Assembly: GCF_030286555.1 (NCBI RefSeq)
Contig: NZ_JASVWF010000008.1
Location: forward strand, 186,001-250,000
Direction: 5' to 3'
DNA from: Actinomycetospora termitidis
GTDB taxonomy: Bacteria; Actinomycetota; Actinomycetes; Mycobacteriales; Pseudonocardiaceae
Length of the DNA stretch: 64,000 nucleotides
In this document: positions 8,984 to 17,351 of the stretch, in pieces
Numbering within the stretch: position 1 is the stretch's first letter
Layout: the number at the start of each line of letters is the position of its first letter
Position numbers and translations under genes: made by a program
The notes under the pieces: model-generated
Databases searched by the model: none
Seen by the model: only the letters and a program-made list of their open reading frames with translations
Told to the model about the DNA's origin: nothing

Positions 8984-9049
8984 TGCTTCATCAATCAACT
9001 CCCGGCCGCAACGTGCTGATCATCAGTGGGCGAAGCACGCAGCGGGCGA

Positions 9050-9109
9050 CGCGAGTGCGACACGACGCAGGTTCCGCCGGTCGCGGACCTGCGTGGTGTC
9101 GACCTCGCG
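9050..9109. repeat. 60-nt palindromic element, copy 2
   Basis: Same length and same arms as the element at 5732-5791; only the loop bases differ. It lies between the operator region of the 7749-8873 gene and the 3' end of the LysR gene (stop at 9128), so it may also end LysR transcripts. Confidence 0.85.
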
Positions 9110-9127
9110 GAGCTGGGCGAGACCGCC

Positions 9128-10060
9128 TCAGGTGACCTCGGTCAGCTCCGGCAGCTCGTAGCGCCGGACCTCGCGCAGGGCCGCCAGCCCCGCGGCGACG
9201 GCGGGCTGGTCGGCGGAGCCGCGGCGGACCGCGGTGATCACGTGCCGGGTGGGGACGGAGGCGCCCGCGATCGGGATGCGGCGGGTGTCGTCGTGGGCGG
9301 GCAGGTCGACGAGGCGCGGGATGAGCGCCACGCCGAAGCCGCGGGCCACGAGCGCCGCGCCGGTGTCCCAGGTGTCCGCGTGGTGCGCGACGGCGGGGTC
9401 GAAGCCGGCGCCGGTGCAGGCGAGCGTCACGAGCTGGTGGTAGGCCCGGCCCGGCGACCCCATGACCCAGTCGTCCCCCGCGAGCTCGTCGAGGGACACC
9501 GAGCTCCGGTCGGCGTGCAGGTGGTCGGGCCCGACGAGGACGTCGAGCGGCTCCTGGTAGAGCGGCGTCTGCTCGAAGTCCGGGTCGGTCCGCGGCGGGA
9601 TGCTCGGGGTGGCGACGACGACCGCGATGTCGGTGTCCCCCGCGGCCAGCAGGTCGAAGGAGCGGGCCGGCTCGAACTCGCGCAGGCCGACCCGCAGGCC
9701 GGGGTGCCGCTCGCGCAGCAGGGCCAGCGCGCGCGGCGCGACGACCGCGGCCGCCGTCGAGAAGCCGCAGATCCGCAGCGTGCCGGTGAGCTCCGTGCGG
9801 TCCTGGTGGGCGGCGAGGTCGGCCTGGGCGCGTTCCCACTGCGCGGTGAGCGCCGCCGCGTGCTCGAGCAGGGTGTGCGCGCCCGCCGTCAGCCGCACGG
9901 TGCGCCCGGTCGGCTCCAGCAGGACGACGTCGAGCTCGCGCGCCAGGGCCTGCATCTGGTGCGAGACCGCCGACGGGGTCAGCCGGCACACCTCTGCGGC
10001 GGCCGTGACCGTGCCGTGCCGCGCGATCGCCTGGAGGACCTTCAGCCGACGGTCGATCAT
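9128..10060 (-). CDS. LysR-family regulator of the betaine-type catabolic cluster
   Basis: LysR regulator of 310 aa. The winged HTH is at residues 3-60 (LKVLQAIARHGTVTAAAEV, then LTPSAVSHQMQAL), followed by the effector domain. I took the ATG at 10060 because family homology begins there. No ribosome binding site is visible, and the 22-bp operator at 10068-10089 ends 8 bp before this start, so the transcript may be leaderless and autoregulated. The gene is divergent from the SolA-Rieske operon at 10192, the classic arrangement of a LysR activator and its target. Confidence 0.88.
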   Translation of the reverse strand: MIDRRLKVLQAIARHGTVTAAAEVCRLTPSAVSHQMQALARELDVVLLEPTGRTVRLTAGAHTLLEHAAALTAQWERAQADLAAHQDRTELTGTLRICGFSTAAAVVAPRALALLRERHPGLRVGLREFEPARSFDLLAAGDTDIAVVVATPSIPPRTDPDFEQTPLYQEPLDVLVGPDHLHADRSSVSLDELAGDDWVMGSPGRAYHQLVTLACTGAGFDPAVAHHADTWDTGAALVARGFGVALIPRLVDLPAHDDTRRIPIAGASVPTRHVITAVRRGSADQPAVAAGLAALREVRRYELPELTEVT

Positions 10061-10067
10061 GTACCGA

Positions 10068-10089
10068 TTGTACAAGGTCACCTGTACGA
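10068..10089. promoter_or_regulatory. 22-bp operator, copy 2
   Basis: TTGTACA-N8-TGTACGA, a 7-8-7 inverted repeat with one arm mismatch, lying between the divergent LysR gene and the SolA-Rieske operon. It matches copy 1 at 8962-8983 in arm core GTACA/TGTAC, in spacer length and in part of the spacer sequence. Confidence 0.75.
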
Positions 10090-10191
10090 ACCTTCGATGG
10101 ACGCCAGCAGTTGATCTGCCCACACTGAGCCGTGCACCCGGGATGACGGCGCCGCATCCCGCACTCGCACACCACAGTTCTGGAGTCCGTC

Positions 10192-11376
10192 ATGGACACG
10201 CACCGCGCCATCGTCATCGGCTGCGGCGGCCTCGGGTCCGCCGCGCTGTACCGCCTCGCGACCGAGCTCGGACCCGGCGTCCTGGGCCTCGAGCAGTTCG
10301 AGCTCGGCCATTCCCGGGGTGCGTCCCAGGACCACTCCCGGATCATCCGGCTGGCCCAGCACCAGCCGCAGTACGCCGCGCTCGCCTCGGCCGCCTACAA
10401 GGCGTGGGACGAGGTGGAGAACGAGTCGCTGCAGCAGATCGTCACGCGCACCGGCGGGCTGGTGATCGAGGACCGGGCGGCCCGACAGGGCACCGCGACG
10501 GGCTCACGCAACATCGAGGGCTACACCGCGATGTTCGACCGCTTCGGCTACGCCTACGAGCTCCTCGACGCCGACGAACTGGTCGCCCGGTGGCCCCAGT
10601 TCTCCGCCTCCGGTGACGTCCAGGCGCTCTACCAGCCGGAATCCGGGATCGTCGACGCCGCCCGGGCCAACGCGGTGCACCTCGCACTGGCCCGGGCGCA
10701 CGGCGCGACGGTCCGCGCGAACACCCCGGTGCGGGCGATCCGGCCCGACGGCGAGGGCGTCGAGGTCGTCACCGACGAGCGCACCTACCGCGCCGACCGC
10801 GTCGTCGTCGCCGCGGACGCGTGGACGAACCAGGTGATCGCCGGGGCCGGCCTCCAACTGCCGCTGACGGTGCTGCGCGAGCAGGTCACCTACTACTCCA
10901 CCCCGCACCTCGCGGAGTTCGCGCCGTCCCGCTTCCCGGTGTTCATGTGGCACGGGGCCCACAACTTCTACGGCTTCCCGGTCTACGGCGAGGTCGCGAC
11001 GAAGCTCGGGCAGCACATGGGCGGCGAGGAGACCACCGCCGACGGCCGCAGCTTCGTCCCCGACGACGTGCGCCGGGAGCGATACGCCGCGTTCCTGGAC
11101 GCGCACGTCCCCCGGTTCCTCGGGCCGGAGCTGTACTCCAAGACCTGCCTCTACACGGTGCCGCCGGACCAGAACTTCATCCTCGACCGGCTGCCCGAGC
11201 ACCCGCAGATCGTCGTGGCCAACGGCGCCGGACACGCCTACAAATTCGCGGCGCTGATCGGTTCCCTGCTCGCCGACCTCGCCCTCGACCGCGCTCCCGC
11301 GCACCCGATCGACGCCTTCGCGATCGACCGGCCGGCGCTCACCGACCCGACGTTCCCGCGCAGCTTCCATGTCTGA
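10192..11376 (+). CDS. SolA-like FAD-dependent N-methyl amino acid oxidase
   Basis: Monomeric sarcosine oxidase / N-methyltryptophan oxidase family. It oxidises a secondary or tertiary N-methyl amino acid to the demethylated amine, formaldehyde and hydrogen peroxide. It has 394 aa, the usual length. GCGGLGSAALYRLA near the N-terminus is the dinucleotide-binding loop. KTCLYTVPPDQNF holds Cys319, the equivalent of the cysteine that links FAD covalently in monomeric sarcosine oxidase. GGAG precedes the ATG by 6 nt. It is first in a tight five-gene operon and probably performs the last N-demethylation after the Rieske step. The exact substrate is inferred from context. Confidence 0.9.
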   Translation: MDTHRAIVIGCGGLGSAALYRLATELGPGVLGLEQFELGHSRGASQDHSRIIRLAQHQPQYAALASAAYKAWDEVENESLQQIVTRTGGLVIEDRAARQGTATGSRNIEGYTAMFDRFGYAYELLDADELVARWPQFSASGDVQALYQPESGIVDAARANAVHLALARAHGATVRANTPVRAIRPDGEGVEVVTDERTYRADRVVVAADAWTNQVIAGAGLQLPLTVLREQVTYYSTPHLAEFAPSRFPVFMWHGAHNFYGFPVYGEVATKLGQHMGGEETTADGRSFVPDDVRRERYAAFLDAHVPRFLGPELYSKTCLYTVPPDQNFILDRLPEHPQIVVANGAGHAYKFAALIGSLLADLALDRAPAHPIDAFAIDRPALTDPTFPRSFHV

Positions 11377-11446
11377 GCCCTGGTTCGTCACCGAGCGGGC
11401 CGCCGTCCCGACCCGTCCGTCCCCGCCGCTGGAGGGAGTCCCTGCG

Positions 11447-12751
11447 ATGACCGAGACCGTCGACCGGCCCACCGACCCCTACGCCGCCCTCCCGGCGCGC
11501 CCGATCGACCCGGCCCGGTTCGCCGACGAGGAGACCTACCGCCACACCCGGCTCCCCGTCGACCTGGCCTCGACCCTGATCCCGGACGCCTACAGCTCCC
11601 CGGAGTTCTTCGCGCAGGAGCAGGAGAAGGTCTTCACCTCCAGCTGGGTCGCCGTCGGTCTCGTCGGCGACGTCGACAAGCCCGGCCGGTGCGTCGTCGT
11701 GGAGGTCGCGGGGCGGTCGATCCTGATCACCCGCAACCGCCACGGCGAGCTGCGCGGCTTCCACAACCTCTGCCGCCACCGCGCGACGAAGCTGCTGGAC
11801 GCCGACGCCCGCGAGGTCGGGCACCGCAACCGCATCCGCTGCCCGTACCACAACTGGACCTACGACACGGACGGCGCGTGCCTCGGCACCCCGCTCTTCG
11901 ACGGCTCGGACGTCCCGGCCGGCGAGGAGACGATCTTCGACCAGATGGCCAAGGGGTTCGACAAGGCGGACTACGGCCTGCTGCCGGTCAGCGTGGACAG
12001 CTGGGGCTTCTTCCTGTTCGTCAACCTCTCGGCCGACCCCGAGCCCCTGACGACGGCCCTCGGCGACCTCCCGGAGCGGTTCGCGGACTACCGCCTCGGC
12101 GAGTGGGCGGCGCAGCGCCGGCTCACCTACGACGTCGCCGCGAACTACAAGCTCGTCGGCGAGAACTTCATGGAGTACTACCACCTGCCCTGGGTCCACC
12201 CGGAGCTGAACCAGGTCTCCAAGTTCTCCGACCACTACCGCTGGCAGGGCCCCGGGCTCTACACCGGCATGTGCACCACCCCGGTCTCGCGCAACACCGA
12301 GGCCGGCGGCTGGGACGGGTTGTCCCCGCTCAGCTCGCTGGGCGCCGAGGACGCCGACAGCGGCCGCTTCGTCTGGCTGTTCCCCTCCACGGCGCTGGTC
12401 GTGCTGCCGAACCACGCGTTCGTGCTGTTCAACCGCCCCGTCGCCGCGAACCGCACGGTCGAGACCGCGGTTCTGCTCACCCACCCGGAGTGTGCGGACG
12501 ACCCGGACGCCGAGGCGGGCATCGAGCAGCTCGCGAAGTTCTGGGACCTGGTGAACCGTCAGGACCTCGAGATCGTCGAGCGCGTGCAGGAGGGGCTGGA
12601 GAACCCCGCCTACCGCGGCGGCCGGATGTGCTTCCGGTTCGAGGAGCCGCTGCACCGCTTCCAGAACATGGTGATCGACAAGATGGTCGGCCTCGACCGC
12701 GTGCCCGCGGGCGACGAGGAGACCATGACGCGGATGTTCCCGGACCCGTGA
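11447..12751 (+). CDS. Rieske non-heme iron oxygenase, betaine-demethylase type
   Basis: Alpha subunit of a ring-hydroxylating-type oxygenase in the GbcA / choline monooxygenase / carnitine oxygenase branch, which removes N-methyl groups from quaternary amines. The Rieske 2Fe-2S centre is Cys109-x-His111 and Cys132-x2-His135. The mononuclear iron site is in NFMEYYHLPWVHPEL. The ATG at 11447 has GGAGGGA upstream; an ATG at 11369 overlapping the previous gene's stop would add 26 unconserved residues. Its electron donor is the reductase at 14169-15101. Stachydrine (proline betaine) or hydroxyproline betaine demethylation fits the two enolase-superfamily genes nearby. Confidence 0.9.
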   Translation: MTETVDRPTDPYAALPARPIDPARFADEETYRHTRLPVDLASTLIPDAYSSPEFFAQEQEKVFTSSWVAVGLVGDVDKPGRCVVVEVAGRSILITRNRHGELRGFHNLCRHRATKLLDADAREVGHRNRIRCPYHNWTYDTDGACLGTPLFDGSDVPAGEETIFDQMAKGFDKADYGLLPVSVDSWGFFLFVNLSADPEPLTTALGDLPERFADYRLGEWAAQRRLTYDVAANYKLVGENFMEYYHLPWVHPELNQVSKFSDHYRWQGPGLYTGMCTTPVSRNTEAGGWDGLSPLSSLGAEDADSGRFVWLFPSTALVVLPNHAFVLFNRPVAANRTVETAVLLTHPECADDPDAEAGIEQLAKFWDLVNRQDLEIVERVQEGLENPAYRGGRMCFRFEEPLHRFQNMVIDKMVGLDRVPAGDEETMTRMFPDP

Positions 12752-14169
12752 CCGCCACCGTCCCCCTCCCCGCCACCGCCGGATCCCTCGACGGGCGCAC
12801 CCTCCCCGTCGAGGACCCGTCCACCGAGGAGGTCGTCGCCCACGTCGCACGGGGCGGTGCCCTCGAGGTCGACCGGGCGGTCGCGTCCGCCCGCGCGGCC
12901 ACCCGGGCGATGCGCGACGCCGCACCGCTGGAACGGGGTCGCGCGCTGCGCCGCCTCGCGGCCGAGGTCGAGTCCGCCGCCGAGGAGCTCGCGCGGCTGG
13001 AGTCGCTCGACACCGGCAAGCCGCTCTCGCTCGCCCGCGGCGAGATCGCCGGCTGCGTGGCCTACCTCGACTACTACGCCGGGGCGGCCGGCACGCTGCA
13101 GGGCGACACCATCCCGCTCGGGCCGGGCTCGACGGCCTGGACCGTGCCGGAGCCGGTCGGGGTCAGCGCGCACGTCGTGCCCTGGAACGCACCGCTGTCC
13201 ATGCTCTGCCGCAGCGTGGCGCCCGCCCTCGCGGCCGGGAACACCGCCGTCGTCAAGCCGGCCGAGCAGACCCCGTTGACCGCGCTCCGGTTCGCCGGGC
13301 TCGTCGAGGCCGCGGGCTTCCCGGCCGGCACCTACGAGGTCGTGACGGGGCTCGGGGCGGAGGCCGGGGCGGCCCTGGCCGCCCATCCGGGCATCGGCTC
13401 GCTGACGTTCACCGGGTCGGTCGCGACCGGCCGGGCGGTGCTGAGGGCGGCCGCGGAGCACGTCACCCCGGTCGTCACCGAGCTCGGCGGGAAGAGCCCG
13501 CAGATCGTCTTCGCGGACGCCGACCTCGACGACGTCGCCCGCCAGGTCGTCACCGGCTTCACCGCGAACTCCGGGCAGTACTGCGACGCCGGGTCGCGGC
13601 TGCTGGTCGACCGGGCCGTCGCGGGCGAGCTGGTCGAGCGGGTCCGGGCGCGGGCCGGGGCCCTGACGCTGGGCGCGGGCGCCGACGATCCGGACCTCGG
13701 GCCGATGGTGTCCGGAGAGCACCGCCGACGGGTCGCCGACTACGTCGATCTCGGTCGGGCCGAGGGCGCCGACGCCCCGACCCCGCCGCAGACCCTGCCC
13801 GCCGTCGGCCACTTCGTCGCGCCCACCGTCTTCACCGGGGTCACCCCGACGATGCGGATCGCCCGTGAGGAGATCTTCGGCCCGGTGCTCGCGGTGCTGG
13901 ATTTCGGCACCGAGGACGAGGCGCTGGAGCTCGCGGACGCCACGGACTACGGGCTGGGCGTCGGCATCCACACCGCCGACATCGACCGTGCGCTGCGCGT
14001 GGCCGACCGGGTCGACGCCGGCTACGTCATGATCAACGAGTACTTCGGCGGCGGCGTGGCGGTCCCCTTCGGCGGCACGAAGCTCTCCGGCACCGGACGC
14101 GAGCGCGGCCTGGTCGCACTCGAGAGCTACCTGACCCGCAAGACCGTCGTCGCCCGGAGGAGAGCCTGA
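12748..14169 (+). CDS. NAD(P)-dependent aldehyde dehydrogenase
   Basis: Aldehyde dehydrogenase of 473 aa. VVPWNAP and GNTAVVKPAEQTP belong to the coenzyme domain, FTGSVATGR follows, the general base is Glu245 in ELGGKSP, and the nucleophile is Cys279 in GQYCDAGSR. The GTG start overlaps the stop of the Rieske gene (GTGA), so the two are translationally coupled. It resembles betaine-aldehyde and related dehydrogenases. In this operon it may oxidise a semialdehyde from ring opening (2,5-dioxopentanoate in hydroxyproline degradation) or another small aldehyde. The substrate cannot be decided from sequence. Confidence 0.92.
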   Translation: MTATVPLPATAGSLDGRTLPVEDPSTEEVVAHVARGGALEVDRAVASARAATRAMRDAAPLERGRALRRLAAEVESAAEELARLESLDTGKPLSLARGEIAGCVAYLDYYAGAAGTLQGDTIPLGPGSTAWTVPEPVGVSAHVVPWNAPLSMLCRSVAPALAAGNTAVVKPAEQTPLTALRFAGLVEAAGFPAGTYEVVTGLGAEAGAALAAHPGIGSLTFTGSVATGRAVLRAAAEHVTPVVTELGGKSPQIVFADADLDDVARQVVTGFTANSGQYCDAGSRLLVDRAVAGELVERVRARAGALTLGAGADDPDLGPMVSGEHRRRVADYVDLGRAEGADAPTPPQTLPAVGHFVAPTVFTGVTPTMRIAREEIFGPVLAVLDFGTEDEALELADATDYGLGVGIHTADIDRALRVADRVDAGYVMINEYFGGGVAVPFGGTKLSGTGRERGLVALESYLTRKTVVARRRA

Positions 14170-15101
14170 TGGAACTGATCGTCCGCGACCGCCGCGACGA
14201 GGCCGACGGCGTCGTCTCGCTGACCCTGGCCGACCCCGACGGCCACGACCTGCCCGTCTGGACGGCGGGTGCGCACGTCGACGTGACCGTGGATGACGGC
14301 GTCGTGCGCCAGTACTCGCTGTCCTCCGACCCGGCTGACCGCACCGTGTGGCGACTGGGCGTGCTGCGCGAGCCCGCGGGCCGAGGCGGGTCGGAGTTCG
14401 TGTGCACGAAGCTCGACGTCGGGGACCTCGTCGAGGTCTCGACGCCCCGCAACCACTTCGAGCTCGTCCCGGCCGGGCGCTACCTGTTCGTCGCGGGCGG
14501 CATCGGGATCACCCCGGTCCTCGCGATGATCGCCCGCGCCCGGGCCACCGGGGCGGAGTGGTCGCTGGTCTACGGCGGGCGGACCCGGTCGTCGATGGCC
14601 TTCCTCGACGAGCTCGGCGTGTACGGCGACCGCGTCACCGTCGTCCCGCAGGACGAGCAGGGACTGCTGCCCCTCGCGGACGTCCTCGGCGGGGTCGCCC
14701 CGGGCACGCTCGTCTATGCCTGCGGGCCGGAGCCGATGCTCGCGGCCGTCGAGGCGCACGTCGTCGACCGCGCTGCCCTGCACCTGGAGCGCTTCACGCC
14801 GAAGATCGTCGAGGGCGAGGGTCCCGACGAGGCCTTCGAGGTCGAGTTCGCGACCTCCGGGCTCACGGCGACCGTGCCGGCCGAGAGCAGCATCCTCGCC
14901 GTCGCCGAGGAGCTCGGGCTCCCGGTCGACTTCTCCTGCCGGGAGGGCACGTGCGGCAGCTGTGAGACCCCGATCCTCGCGGGCCGGGCGGAGCACCGGG
15001 ACTCCGTGCTGGAGAGCGAGGAGCAGGCGGAGAACACCTGCCTGATGATCTGCGTGTCCCGCGCCGAGCGCGGCTGCGCCCGACTGCGTCTGGAGCTGTA
15101 G
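14169..15101 (+). CDS. Flavin/2Fe-2S oxidoreductase (PDR/VanB type)
   Basis: Electron-transfer partner of the Rieske oxygenase; it passes electrons from NAD(P)H through flavin to a plant-type 2Fe-2S centre. It has 310 aa: flavin-binding beta-barrel (residues 1-100, QYSLSSDP), pyridine nucleotide domain (VAGGIGITPVLAMI), and C-terminal ferredoxin domain with CREGTCGSC and a distant fourth Cys in NTCLMIC. This matches the GbcB and HpbC class of betaine-demethylase reductases. Its ATG overlaps the stop of the aldehyde dehydrogenase by one base. Confidence 0.93.
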   Translation: MELIVRDRRDEADGVVSLTLADPDGHDLPVWTAGAHVDVTVDDGVVRQYSLSSDPADRTVWRLGVLREPAGRGGSEFVCTKLDVGDLVEVSTPRNHFELVPAGRYLFVAGGIGITPVLAMIARARATGAEWSLVYGGRTRSSMAFLDELGVYGDRVTVVPQDEQGLLPLADVLGGVAPGTLVYACGPEPMLAAVEAHVVDRAALHLERFTPKIVEGEGPDEAFEVEFATSGLTATVPAESSILAVAEELGLPVDFSCREGTCGSCETPILAGRAEHRDSVLESEEQAENTCLMICVSRAERGCARLRLEL

Positions 15102-16208
15102 GTGAAGATCGAACGCGTCCACGTCCACCAGGCGCTGCTGCCCGTCGTCGGCGGCGCCTACCGGATGTCGCACACGACGGTCGAGGCCCTCGACAGCACG
15201 CTCGTCGAGGTCGTCACCGACGACGGCCGCAGCGGCTGGGGCGAGACCTGCCCGCTCGGACCCGTCTACCAGCCGCACCACGCGCTCGGGGCCCGCGCCG
15301 CGATCGAGCAGATCGCCCCCGGCCTCGTCGGGACCGAGATCGACTCGCCGCGGGCGTTCGCACGTCGGATGGACGGCCTGCTGGCCGGGCACGGCTACGC
15401 GAAGGCCGCGCTGGACACCGCCGTGCTCGACCTCCTCGGCCAGCAGCTCGGGGTCCCCGTGTCGACGCTGCTGGGCGGCGCCCTGGTCGACCGCGTCCCG
15501 TCGTACTACTCGGTGATCGTGGGCGACCCGGACGCGAGCGCGGCGAGCGCCGCCGCGAAGGTCGCCGAGGGCTACCGGCGCGTGCAGCTCAAGGTCGGCG
15601 GGCGCGACCTCGACCACGACGTCGAGAACGTGCGGGCGGTGTGGGCGGCGATCCGCGGCCGGGCGCGTCTCGCCGTCGACGCGAACCGGGCGATGACCGC
15701 GGCGCACGCGCTGCAGTTCGACCGGCTCTGCGCGGACGTCCCGTTCGCGTTCGAGCAGCCGTGCGACACCGTCGAGGAGATGGAGTCGCTGCGCGGCCGC
15801 CTGGTGCACCCGGTGTACCTCGACGAGACCACGACCGATCCCGGCGTCGTCCTGCGCGCGATCGCGGGCGGCACTGCCGACGGGTTCTCGTTCAAGGTCA
15901 CGCGGCTCGGCGGACCGACGCGGGCCGCGTTCGTCCGGGACCTGTGCGCGCTGCGGTCCGTGCCGCACACGATCGACGACGCCTGGGGCGGCGACGTGAT
16001 CGCCGCGACCTGTGCGCACGTGGCGTCGACGGTCGACCCGCGCCTGCTCGAGGGCACGTGGATCGCCGCCGACTGGATCGACGGGCACGTCGATCCGGAG
16101 CACCCCGTCGAGGTGCGCGACGGTCGGATCGCGGTGCCGCAGGGCCCCGGGCTCGGCGTCCGGCCCGACCGGGACCGGCTGACGGAGCTCGCGACCTACG
16201 GCTCCTGA
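15102..16208 (+). CDS. Enolase-superfamily enzyme like 4-hydroxyproline-betaine 2-epimerase
   Basis: Barrel enzyme of 368 aa in the mandelate racemase group. The two putative bases are Lys164 (QLKVGG) and Lys265 (FSFKVTRLGG), essentially the positions I recall for HpbD (4R-hydroxyproline-betaine epimerase) and cis-3-hydroxy-L-proline dehydratases. Metal ligands are Asp193 (VDAN), Glu219 and Asp241. The GTG start immediately follows the reductase stop. Neighbouring Rieske oxygenase, reductase, N-methyl amino acid oxidase and LysR genes repeat the known hpb-type gene set. The last 13 bp overlap the 3' end of the convergent molybdoenzyme gene. Dehydratase activity is the main alternative. Confidence 0.85.
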   Translation: MKIERVHVHQALLPVVGGAYRMSHTTVEALDSTLVEVVTDDGRSGWGETCPLGPVYQPHHALGARAAIEQIAPGLVGTEIDSPRAFARRMDGLLAGHGYAKAALDTAVLDLLGQQLGVPVSTLLGGALVDRVPSYYSVIVGDPDASAASAAAKVAEGYRRVQLKVGGRDLDHDVENVRAVWAAIRGRARLAVDANRAMTAAHALQFDRLCADVPFAFEQPCDTVEEMESLRGRLVHPVYLDETTTDPGVVLRAIAGGTADGFSFKVTRLGGPTRAAFVRDLCALRSVPHTIDDAWGGDVIAATCAHVASTVDPRLLEGTWIAADWIDGHVDPEHPVEVRDGRIAVPQGPGLGVRPDRDRLTELATYGS

Positions 16209-17173
16209 TCGAGCGCGACGACGTGGCAGGCGTTGCGGGCCCCGCCGAGGGGCTGGCTCCGCCCGGCCGCGTCGTGCGCTCGCGCCGCCACGACGCGAGC
16301 CTCCGGACCCGCCGTCGGGAAGGCCTCGAAGCGGCGCCAGCCGAAGGGGCCGCCGACCGGTTCGCCCAGGGTCGCGTCCACCCACTCCTCGGGACCGTCG
16401 GTCCCGAGGCCGACCTCGACGCGCGTGACCGGCGCCGAGCCCCAGGCCCAGCCCCGGACGTGGGCCCGTGGACCGTCGCGCCTTGCGGCGGTGACGAGGC
16501 TGATGACGTCGAGGTCGCGGACCGGGGCGAGCGTCGTCGAGCCGGGCACGGAGCGCTGGTAGAGCGTGGTGGTGAACAGGTGGTCGGGACGGTGGTCGGC
16601 GACGGTCAGCGCGCGGAGCCACTTGACGTTGTTCGTACCGAAGTAGCCCGGGACGAACAGTCGCACCGGGAAGCCGTGCTCGGCGGTCAGCGGCTCGCCG
16701 TTCATGGCGTGGGCCAGGACCCCGCGCTCCCGGACGACGTCGAGCGGCAGGTCCTTGCGGTACTCGGTGCAGGGCACGCCGTCGAAGACCCCGTGGTCGT
16801 GGCCCTCCGCCCAGAGCAGGTCGCCGTCGCGGACGCCGGCCTCGTCGAGGACGGTGCGGACCGCGACACCGGTCCAGACGACGTTGCCCGCCCGGCGGGT
16901 CGGCTCGTCGGGGAGCAGCGGGTTGCCGAAGCACTCCAGGACCGCCTGCACCTGCACCGTCGGCATCGCGTGGAGGTCGGCGAGGGAGAGCTCGAGGGGG
17001 CGCTCGACGGCGCCGCCGACGTGCAGGCGCCAGGCGTCCGCATCGACGTGCGCGATCCCGAAGTGGCCGATGACGTAGAGGTCCTCGACGGCGGTGGTCG
17101 GTTCGTCCAACCGGGCGGGAGCGGGCTGCCACTTCGTGGTGGCGTCGGGAGACATCGACACGTCCAGTGACAC
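16196..17173 (-). CDS. Sulfite-oxidase-family molybdopterin oxidoreductase
   Basis: Molybdenum enzyme of 325 aa. Residues about 25-200 form the sulfite-oxidase molybdopterin fold, with Cys81 in LECFGNPL as the expected Mo ligand and VPGYFGTNNVKWL as the second family motif. Residues about 215-310 form the Mo-co dimerisation domain. No heme domain, Tat signal or membrane segment is visible, so it looks cytosolic with an unidentified electron acceptor. The GTG at 17173 follows GGAGAGG by 6 nt. It is divergent from the two molybdenum storage genes, a strong functional link. The substrate may be sulfite or another oxyanion. Confidence 0.88.
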   Translation of the reverse strand: MSLDVSMSPDATTKWQPAPARLDEPTTAVEDLYVIGHFGIAHVDADAWRLHVGGAVERPLELSLADLHAMPTVQVQAVLECFGNPLLPDEPTRRAGNVVWTGVAVRTVLDEAGVRDGDLLWAEGHDHGVFDGVPCTEYRKDLPLDVVRERGVLAHAMNGEPLTAEHGFPVRLFVPGYFGTNNVKWLRALTVADHRPDHLFTTTLYQRSVPGSTTLAPVRDLDVISLVTAARRDGPRAHVRGWAWGSAPVTRVEVGLGTDGPEEWVDATLGEPVGGPFGWRRFEAFPTAGPEARVVAARAHDAAGRSQPLGGARNACHVVALDQEP

Positions 17174-17351
17174 GGATCACCTCTCCTCGTCGCGGGCCGA
17201 GGGCGCTTAGACGCTCCCGCGTGTCCGCCGCGCCTGCGGTGGCCCGATCGATCGACCCCATCCGACCAGGTGACGGCCCCGCTCCGCACCTCCCGCGGCG
17301 CCACTACATTCGCGTCCGCCCTCGACGACCCGGGGGCGGAGAGGAATCGTT

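Noticed and set aside
10192-17173. Sulfite oxidase gene as part of the betaine operon
   Set aside because: It is convergent with that operon and divergent from the MoSto genes, so its partner is the storage protein.
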